DNA from: Ascoidea asiatica | Taxonomy: Eukaryota; Ascomycota; Saccharomycetes; Ascoideales; Ascoideaceae | Length of the DNA stretch: 64,000 bases | Reading direction: 5' to 3' | Assembly (NCBI GenBank): GCA_001600695.1 | Contig: BCKQ01000015.1 | Location: 211,528 to 275,527, forward strand | Shown here: positions 56,515 to 64,000 of the stretch, one piece after another | Layout: each line of letters starts with the position of its first letter | How positions within the stretch are numbered: position 1 is the stretch's first letter | Notes under the pieces: model-generated | Told to the model about the DNA's origin: nothing | The model's input: only the letters and a program-made list of their open reading frames with translations | Databases searched by the model: none | Made by a program: the position numbers and the translations under genes

Positions 56515-58193
56515 ATCTTATAAACACTAATTGGTCAATCCGCAATTGTGGTCACTACGAGTCTATTTGTGGAACCATCCTATTTAGATTGTTGGAATTC
56601 TCGCAAAATAATGAAATAAACTAACTTGTTTTAGTTTAAAAATCATGAAGGTCAATTAAAAAGGATGTTAATATTAAAAAAACATTAATAATAAATATCT
56701 TGAATTGACAAATCTAAAATAGTAAATATAAATCCTGGCAATTTAAAAACTATATAAAATAAAATAAACGACAGTCAAGGACAGATATTTTCCTATAGTT
56801 TTAAAAAGAAATGAAATAAACAAAATTAAAATGAAGTATGCAACACGTGTAGTATTTGAAATAAATATCTTTAAGTGGGAAAACCTTTTGCCACAGCTTT
56901 CACATTGACGTTCAAAAACGTTTCGCAATTTGCAAATAGTTTGAAACTCTTGTGGAAACATAACAACTAATGAAAGAGTTTCTGATATATGATTATCCAA
57001 TCATAATGTTTTTATAAAAGAGCTTGCAACCATTTAAAAAAACAGCGACTGTGACTAAATGGTCTTTTTATGAAATGAAATTTCACCAATAATATACTTG
57101 AAACCACAATTATGTTTAACCCAAATATTTTTTGAGCATTGAAAATAAATTACCAATTCATTGCTTATGATTGTATGCGATTAAACAAATTTGCAAACAA
57201 AAATTTTAAAAAAAAATAACAAAAAAAACCCATTTTAAAAAAAACAAAAATTTTATTGAAAAGTAAATATTCTTCCAGGGAAACTTCTATTCATGGCCTT
57301 GCTGTTATTTAAAAAAGTTAATACTGAAATCTTTTTGACAACGAGTAACAACAACAAACAATAACTGACAACACATAATAAAATTATTTTTCAGAATCCA
57401 ACATCCATAATTAACTTTTTGAATAAAGAAAAAAAATGAACTTGTGATATAAATATAAAGTTAGAAAACCAGAGCCCTAACATGTTTATACATGCATGCT
57501 GGCTTCATGGATAAAAGAAAAAAATAGAAGGATAATTCTAACATATATAAATCAGTAATCTTTTAATTATTAGAATTGATGTTAATTCTAAGAATTAAGC
57601 AATTCGAAATATATAGCTTCAATAAATACTTTTACAATATTAAATATCATCTAGATAGGCCTATCCATTATAACTGAGCTAATGGGGATAAGTCCTGTTT
57701 TGTGGTACTCCTTCGATTGTGATTTTCTGAAACTAGCAATAACAAACAACAACAACAACAAACAACAAATAACTGAACCGTTTTGCAGTTGTCGAAGATA
57801 CATTTGAATATTCTTCTTTTTTAACTCCTTTAACTTCTTTAACTTCTTTTAGTTCATCTTCTTTCTTTTATTCCTTTGAGTATTTGAATGTATTTTTATA
57901 TTTATATCATTCATTCATTTATTCAAACACTATACAATAAGAAACTAAATTACTTATCTAGATTCAATTCTGTTCTTAAATCCATTGAATATCACATGTT
58001 TTGTACGGGGTTTGATTATCCTCACTCTGAATTCATAAATCAAATTATCTCCAGATGATAAAGAACGAATGAAGTTAAGAAACTATTCAATAAGCTATTT
58101 AATTATTTTGTTATTTAATTATTTAGTTATTTAATTATTTATTTCATTCATTCATTCATTCATTCAATATCCTTATTTATAATCGTATTCATA
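56515..58193. other. Intergenic region upstream of COX19
   Basis: No gene is supported. An 85-codon minus-strand frame (56743-57000) has a CESCGKRFSH motif resembling a zinc-finger fragment, then a hydrophobic end; it may be a transposon relic. CAACAA repeats lie at about 57740-57772. TCATT tetra/pentamer runs lie just before COX19 (about 58141-58167) and belong to its promoter or 5' leader. Confidence 0.4.
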
Positions 58194-58460
58194 ATGTCAA
58201 GTGATAGATTTAGAAAATTTAATCCAACTCCACCTGAAAGAGGTTCATTTCCTTTAGATCATGATGGTGATTGTTCAGAATCTATGAATAATTATTTAAA
58301 ATGTTTAAAATTAGTTAAAGGTAATAATGCTCCAAATTGTAGAATTTTAGCTAAAACTTATTTAAATTGTAGAATGGTAAATAAATTAATGGATAGAGTT
58401 AATTGGAATGAATTAGGTTTACCTGCTGATAAAACTTCTACAATTAAAGATAATAAATAA
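58194..58460 (+). CDS. COX19: Cox19, twin CX9C copper/redox factor of the mitochondrial intermembrane space
   Basis: The 88-residue protein has the Cox19 signature [15 protein letters not shown] at residues 11-25, then two CX9C motifs: C27...C37 and C49...C59. These form the disulfide-linked helical hairpin made by Mia40 in the intermembrane space. Cox19 works with Cox11 in delivering copper to the CuB site of cytochrome c oxidase subunit 1. The length is close to the 98 residues of S. cerevisiae Cox19; the C-terminal tail is shorter. The ATG is the only one upstream of the signature, right after TCATT repeats. All conserved cysteines are present, so the gene looks functional. Its 3' end faces that of the downstream minus-strand gene. 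Confidence 0.95.
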   Translation: MSSDRFRKFNPTPPERGSFPLDHDGDCSESMNNYLKCLKLVKGNNAPNCRILAKTYLNCRMVNKLMDRVNWNELGLPADKTSTIKDNK

Positions 58461-58897
58461 TAAAGATAATAACAATAATAAAGATATTAATAAATAATAA
58501 GAAAAATAAATAAAAGTAATAAAATAAAACATTAAACAAAAAGTCAATAACACTTATATTAGACATCAATCTCCTAAATGGCCTAATAAAAAATAAAACA
58601 ACAACAACAACAAATAACAACAAGTAACAACAAATAACATGTAAATAAAAAAAAAATATCCAGTCATTACCATAACAAAAGCTATTATCCATTTCAAAAA
58701 AAAAAAAAAACCAACATGATATGATAATTAAAAACAATCAATCCATCAATAAATTCCATAAAATTTCAAAATATATATATAAGGAATGAATGATATAAAG
58801 GGGGAAGTGGGTATAATAAAGAAAAAGGAAGAAACATGTAATATATATATAAAAAAAAATAAAACAAAAAATTACTTAAAATCATAATTTATAAATC
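58461..58897. other. Convergent intergenic region
   Basis: Very AT-rich, with poly-A tracts and ACAACA repeats near 58600-58640; serves as the 3' region of COX19 and of the converging gene. No further gene. Confidence 0.6.
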
Positions 58898-60622
58898 CTA
58901 ATTTAAACGATTTAAAATGTTCTTATAAATATAATAAGCTGAAAAACTTGCATCATTTCTTTTTTTAATTAAATTTTTATCTAATTTAAATTTAATTTCA
59001 TTTAATTTATTTTCAATTTCAATTTTCATTACTTTACTATTATTATTAATTTTTTCACTAAATTTATTCATCAATTTTAAATCAATATTAATTTTATTAA
59101 TATCATTAATATTAAATCTTTTGAAATTTGAATTTAATTTTATTTTTAATTTTTCAATTTTATTATTAATTTTCTTCAAATTTTTATTAAAATTATAATC
59201 AATATTATTCACATTTAAATTATTAGTAAATTTATTAAACTTTTTATTAATTTCATTGAAACTTGAATTACTTAAATCAGAATATTTTTCAATAATTGGT
59301 TTAATATTATTATTTAAATTACTATTCAAATTTTCTTTCACTAATGATTTCAGATTAGAATTAAAAATTTTAAAATATAATTTGGATTTCAACAACTTAT
59401 TTGAAATTTTTCTTGAATAATATTTTGATTGGGACTTTAAATAATTATATTTCTTTTGAAAATTATTTAAATTTAAATTTAAATTTTGTTCATTAATTAA
59501 ATTAATTACACTATTGAATTTTTTATTCAATTTAGAAGTGAAATCATTATATAAACTTTTCTCTAAATTTTTATTTGAGTTTTTCTTTGAATCACTATTT
59601 ATCTGACCATTTAAATTTTTAGATAAGTTTCTAGTAAAATTTAATAAATTATTAGAGAATTTTGAAAAATTGAAATCATCTTTAATAATAGTTACATCAC
59701 TAAATTTAGTTTCAGTTTCAGTTTTTGTTTTAGTTTCAGCTGGAACATTAATTAATTTAGTTAAAGTTAAAGTTTGAAAAAAAGTTTTGAATTTAGTCTT
59801 GGTCTTAGTTTTTAACTCAGTTTTAAATTCAGTTTTAGCAATTGGATTAATAATTGGAGTATTATTAATTAGATTAAATGATCTAGATGAAGTGGTTGAA
59901 TAGAAATTAGAAGGTGATGAACTAAAAGATAAAAAATTTGGATTGAAGATTAAAGAAATTGAAGATAATGTTAATAATAAGAAAATTAAATAAGAATAAT
60001 TTAATTTATAATTGAAATAATCTGATTCAATTAATTTTGAATTTAAATTTAATTTTGATTTTGATTTTGATTTTGAATTTATGTTTGAATTTAAGTTAAA
60101 GTTTGATTTTGGTATGGAATTTGATTTTGAGTGAGAGTTAGAGACTGAACTAGTAATTGAATTTGATAGCTTCTTATTGAGATTAGAATTAGAATTAGAG
60201 ATAGTACTGGTATAACTGATTGATAATTTTGGAAAAGATAAAGAAGAATCAAGTAAAGATTTATTGTCAATATCTTTACCATCTTTAATATATTTGTTGT
60301 CTTTGTTGACCTTGTTGATTTTGATTTCTTTGATATCATTAAAATTTTTGATATCATTAATATTTTTAATATTTTTGAAATCTTTGATACTTTTAATATT
60401 TTCAGTACTTTTATTAATATTTTTATTTTTTGAAAATAAATCATTATCATCAAATTCCCAATCTGAGAGAATATTATTCATTCTTTTATTATCAATATCA
60501 CTATAATCAAAATCAGATTGATCAGATTGATCAATTTCATCATCAGCATCATTATTTGATTGATTATCAACAATGTTATTAATATCATTAATGTCATTGA
60601 TAGATTTATCATTATTATTTTG

Positions 60623-60655
<33 letters not shown>

Positions 60656-60850
60656 TATAATTAAGGACCATTCATTATCGTCAAAATTAGAATTTAAAGA
60701 TTCATTAGATAAATTATTTAAAGGAAGTAAATTATGTAAATTACGCTTGGAATGATTGTTAGTAGTATCAGTATCAATAACAGTATTGGTATGAGAAGGA
60801 GTATTAAAAATGATTGAATCATTATTTTTAATATTAGAAGATGAAACCAT
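58898..60850 (-). CDS. Unrecognised single-pass membrane protein, Asn/Ser/Lys-rich
   Basis: The 650-residue protein has three parts. The N-terminal region (1-283) is acidic and Asn/Ser-rich, with a poly-Asn run at 65-80, two Trp-containing acidic motifs (DDNEWSLI at 57-64, SDWEFDDND at 129-137) and a Ser/Lys/Asn-rich stretch before the membrane. One hydrophobic segment (YLIFLLLTLSSISLIF, about 287-302) is a transmembrane anchor. The C-terminal region (303-650) has a Thr/Lys/Glu repeat tract (TKTKTETET) and then a long, Lys/Asn-rich, mostly helical or coiled-coil-like part. DDNEWSLI fits an Atg8-interacting motif (W-x-x-I after acidic residues). With one membrane span and a long tail, the design recalls selective-autophagy receptors, but overall similarity to any of them is not evident. 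The start is the first ATG of an uninterrupted frame. Function unknown. Confidence 0.75.
60622..60656. repeat. ATT microsatellite encoding poly-Asn
   Basis: Tandem ATT units inside the 58898-60850 gene, read on the minus strand as an Asn run (residues about 65-76). A likely length polymorphism that keeps the frame. Confidence 0.9.
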
Positions 60851-61458
60851 TTTAAATAGTTTTATTTAATGGCCAAACTAAATTGATTAAATATTAGTAA
60901 TAATCACTTAAGAAAAAGAGGAAAAGAATATAAATAAGATGAATAAGAGAATAAAGATTAAGAAAAGACAGAGAATAAAAGAGATATATGATATAATAGA
61001 GAAGAATATAATATAGTACAAATAAAGAATATAATATAAAATAGATAAGTAAGATAAATTTAGATATTAATATACATACATTTTCTTAATTAATTAATGA
61101 AAATAAAGAAATATAGAATATAAAACTTGAATATAAAATTTAAAATCTAAAATAAGTTATAATTGATTGAAGATTCAGATTATACTAAATAAAGATATTA
61201 GTGATATGATTATGATAAATATAAAAAGACAAATTAATCTAAAATCCAGCTAGTAACTTTGAATTAACATGTAACCATTAAACAGTTTAAAAACACACAT
61301 ACCTATTCCAGGAGATTTAGATCTATCTGATTGATTATCTGATTAATTATCTGATTGGAAAAATGATTAGATATCACAAAGAATATGATTATTAGATAGA
61401 ATTGATTGAATTAACTAGATATAACTGATATAATTGATATAATTAATATAACTAATGT

Positions 61459-61507
<49 letters not shown>

Positions 61508-61953
61508 TGAAAGTGGTTGTGGATCAAGAGGAAACAGAAGTAAAAACAACTGATAAGAAGAAACGTGAAAAGAGGCAGAAGCAGCAGTTTAAATACTCTT
61601 TCCACCATCACCGCCTCCCGCAACAACCACAAGCGATAAGAAATCACAAGCAGAACCACCCCGGACACGTGCCTTCCCGCCCCTGATTGGCCAGAGCAAA
61701 GATTAGATCACCTGATCAAAACCCACACTTCTGGTACCAGGATTATTCCGGTCCCAGCTGATCCATGCATAAGGAAATATACTTTAAAGGCTTTTTGCAA
61801 TCCATGCCGGTTTTTTATTTCCGTGTTTTTTGAATTAGTTGGTTATACATTAAGCTACATTAAGCCACCTTAAGCTACATTAAGCTATACAAAATTATAT
61901 TATTTCATTTATCATTTATATCATTTATATCATTAATGTTCATTGGAGACTAT
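60851..61953 (-). promoter_or_regulatory. Promoter region upstream of the membrane-protein gene
   Basis: This 1.1-kb spacer separates two minus-strand genes, so it serves as upstream DNA for the 58898-60850 gene and 3' DNA for the Rho GEF. A short G+C-rich patch at 61600-61760 holds a CACGTG E-box (61666-61671) and an inverted CCAAT box (ATTGG at 61686-61690, in TGATTGGCCA, a possible Hap-complex site). TTAAGCTACA-like decamers repeat between about 61849 and 61890. No conserved ORF is present. Confidence 0.5.
61460..61505. repeat. GATT microsatellite
   Basis: About eleven perfect tandem GATT units. Open frames across it (NQSINQS repeats on the minus strand) are artefacts of the repeat. Confidence 0.95.
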
Positions 61954-64000
61954 TTAATAATACTCTTCAAGTCTTTTACCAATGATGATTTTTGCAGTTT
62001 TCGATACTGATTGAGTTGGAACTATAATTGAATGTGCATGAATTGATTTAATTGGACTTTGACTACCAAAATTTTCATTAATTTCATAAATTTCAATAAC
62101 TTTTGAAGAAATTATAAATAAATATCCTTTACCTAGAATTGCCTTTTCACATTTTATATTAAAAAATAATAATGAATTTCTTTGAAATTTTTCTCCTTTA
62201 TAATTACATAAAACTCCAAATTCTTCATAAATTAAAATATATTTCTCAGGTTTAATTTTTAAACATGTAATAATTTTTTTTTTTAATTTAATTCCATTAA
62301 AAATATCAAATTTTGGTAATGTAAATTTTTGATCTAAAAATTGAATTTTAATTAATTCAAAATTTCTATCTGTATGAATAAAAACTCCCTTTTTTTCAAC
62401 AATTGTAATTCCATTACAAATTCCTGGTATACTCATTGTATCAAATGAATCTAATTCAAATTCAAAATTATTTCTATTATTATTATTATTTTCAAAATTT
62501 GTTTTAACTAAAATTTCAATTTTAGAATTTATAACTCCTGTTGAAAATTCTGGTTTCATATAAAATAAAAAAAATGTCTTACCAATATATCCAACTTCAA
62601 ATTTCATTATATTACTTGAAAGTGAAACTTTTTTAGCACTTTTTAAAATTGTATTATTATTACCAATATTATAATTATTATTTATAACATTTTCAATCAT
62701 TTCTTTAAATTTACATTGAATTAAATCTCCTTTACTTAAAATCAATAAAATTCCAAATTTCTCAATATATTCAATTTGTAAAATATTTTCTCTTTTATAA
62801 ATTAATTTCCATTCTTTTTCTTTAATATTTCTAATAAAAATTCCATTTATTGTACCAATTAATTCATAATTAATTCCATTATAATTATTAACTTCACATA
62901 TACTTAAAATTTCTCTAATATTAAATGGTATTAAACAATTTTGAATTTTAAATGGATTTTTTTTATTTTGATTTTCAAAATATGCACTTTTAGATCTTAA
63001 AAATGGTGTTTTTAAACCCAGTTTAAAATTTTGAACTAAACATTCAAATTTAAATTTATTTATAATATTTTCAATATAAATTGTAGTAACAGATTTTGAA
63101 TCTTCAAATTTAGCTTCTACTTTCTCAGGTTCATTTCCTTCATTATTATCTTCTTCATTATTTTTATCTTCATCATTATTATCTTTATCATTGTTTTTCT
63201 TTTTTTCAATTTTATCTTCACTTGGATGATCTTCAATATATAAATATTCCATTGGAATTGGTTGATAAACAATATAAAATTTAAATTTATTTATATCAGG
63301 TTTTGTAATTATAAGACAATTTGCAAATAAAAAAAGAATAAAACATTCTCTTGCATTTGAATTTTTTTTTAATTTTCTTTGAACACAAATTAAACTATCT
63401 AAATTCATTTCTTCAATACTAAAGGCAATTGGAACACGAAAAATAATTTTACTCCAATCAAGTTTTTTAAGAAAATAATCAGTTTCATAATAATTATGAT
63501 AATGATCAAAATTTATTGTAAATTTTGACATTAATCTTTGAACTTGAGTTGATTTATTATGATATGGATTTTGTTCAGAAAAACCTTTACCAACTTTACC
63601 AAGTAATTCTAATGATTGTGTTAAATAATAAAAATATTGAACCACACCTTTTTCAAAATCACTTTTACTAATTATTCTTTTTGATGATAAAGTTCCTTTC
63701 CATTTCTCAAATGTTTCTATTAAATCTGTTTTAATATCATTATGTTCTGCAGATGGTACTAATCGTAAAGCTCCACCAATTTTTAAAAAACATTCAATAC
63801 CAATATGAGCATGTAAAAATTTTAACCATGGTTTATATGAAAGTTTTATCCAATTTTCAAATACTGGTAAATAATTTCCTTTTACAATTTTAGGTCCTTC
63901 ATTATTCATAATTTTAATTAATGGTTTCATTAATTGTTCTTCATGAAGATTTAAAATTTCTCTATAAGAATCAAAACAATCAAATTTGAATTGATTAAAA
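61954..64000 (-). CDS. Rho1 guanine-nucleotide exchange factor (Tus1/Rom2-like), 3' part
   Basis: The frame stays open to the right window edge, so only the last 681 residues are seen. The first in-frame ATG (63928-63930) is internal. The segment opens in a DH (RhoGEF) domain (YREILNLHEEQLMKPL, then NNEGPKIVKGNYLPVFENW), resembling the Tus1 type more than Rom2. A PH-like region follows at about residues 180-330 of the visible part, with an acidic Asp/Glu/Asn insert. A CNH (citron homology) domain fills the C-terminal half: NYELIGTINGIFIRN, WKLIYKRENILQIEYI, then TLPKFDIFNGI, YILIYEEFGVLCNYKGE and FIISSKVIEIYEI. Such proteins activate Rho1 at the plasma membrane and bud neck in cell-wall integrity and cytokinesis. 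The visible part has no stops or shifts. The exact paralogue is not decided. Confidence 0.82.
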   Translation of the reverse strand, partial: FNQFKFDCFDSYREILNLHEEQLMKPLIKIMNNEGPKIVKGNYLPVFENWIKLSYKPWLKFLHAHIGIECFLKIGGALRLVPSAEHNDIKTDLIETFEKWKGTLSSKRIISKSDFEKGVVQYFYYLTQSLELLGKVGKGFSEQNPYHNKSTQVQRLMSKFTINFDHYHNYYETDYFLKKLDWSKIIFRVPIAFSIEEMNLDSLICVQRKLKKNSNARECFILFLFANCLIITKPDINKFKFYIVYQPIPMEYLYIEDHPSEDKIEKKKNNDKDNNDEDKNNEEDNNEGNEPEKVEAKFEDSKSVTTIYIENIINKFKFECLVQNFKLGLKTPFLRSKSAYFENQNKKNPFKIQNCLIPFNIREILSICEVNNYNGINYELIGTINGIFIRNIKEKEWKLIYKRENILQIEYIEKFGILLILSKGDLIQCKFKEMIENVINNNYNIGNNNTILKSAKKVSLSSNIMKFEVGYIGKTFFLFYMKPEFSTGVINSKIEILVKTNFENNNNNRNNFEFELDSFDTMSIPGICNGITIVEKKGVFIHTDRNFELIKIQFLDQKFTLPKFDIFNGIKLKKKIITCLKIKPEKYILIYEEFGVLCNYKGEKFQRNSLLFFNIKCEKAILGKGYLFIISSKVIEIYEINENFGSQSPIKSIHAHSIIVPTQSVSKTAKIIIGKRLEEYY

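Noticed and set aside
58444-58737. 97-codon minus-strand hydrophobic ORF
   Set aside because: It lies in the AT-rich convergent 3' region with poly-A and ACAACA repeats; its Phe/Tyr/Ile-rich translation follows from composition.
60091-60506. ORFs of 80 and 120 codons overlapping the 58898-60850 gene
   Set aside because: They are frame shadows of the AT-rich Lys/Asn/Ile-rich coding sequence, with no independent support.
61411-61686. Overlapping ORFs across the GATT repeat
   Set aside because: A tetranucleotide repeat has a 12-bp codon period that keeps frames open on both strands; the NQSI repeats are an artefact.

Overview
The window looks like nuclear DNA of a very AT-rich budding yeast (Saccharomycotina). 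The evidence is compact intronless genes with Asn-rich low complexity, a yeast-type tRNA-Glu(TTC), a COX19 gene with twin CX9C motifs, a SYO1-like gene, a yeast Rho GEF with a CNH domain, a decayed MNN2-type mannosyltransferase and a decayed RPS3 fragment. The species is not identified.

Only four protein genes appear intact: the SYO1-like gene (22.4-24.6 kb, minus), COX19 (58.2-58.5 kb, plus), an unrecognised single-pass membrane protein (58.9-60.9 kb, minus) and the 3' part of a Tus1/Rom2-like Rho GEF that runs off the right edge (61.95 kb to the end, minus). One tRNA-Glu gene lies at 25.5 kb. They do not form a pathway; they are ordinary housekeeping genes at the edges of a graveyard of mobile elements and broken genes.

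Layout: 0-19 kb holds remnants of three DNA-transposon classes: hAT (about 3.6-5.5 kb), pogo/Fot1-type DDE (11.65-13.6 kb, catalytic triad intact, broken by in-frame stops) and Crypton (about 16.8-18.9 kb, tyrosine recombinase plus GCR1_C domain). 19-28 kb mixes an internally deleted RPS3 pseudogene, a decayed unknown gene, SYO1, tRNA-Glu and an MNN2-family pseudogene. 28-58 kb is a gene-poor zone with nested solo-LTR-like repeats that I name here alpha (3 copies), beta (2 copies, 490 bp, 4-bp target duplications), gamma (4 copies, about 1.03 kb) and delta (2 copies), plus broken host-like genes. A two-copy family, epsilon (about 1.1-2.7 kb and 30.6-32.3 kb), carries an unrecognised ORF of roughly 300 codons preceded by a striking array of 16-bp palindromes on a 30-bp period. 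58-64 kb is normal gene territory.

The mobile-element island is visibly richer in G+C than the flanking host genes, the reverse of what RIP-like mutation would give. No sequence search or alignment program was available; all repeat boundaries come from reading the sequence by eye.
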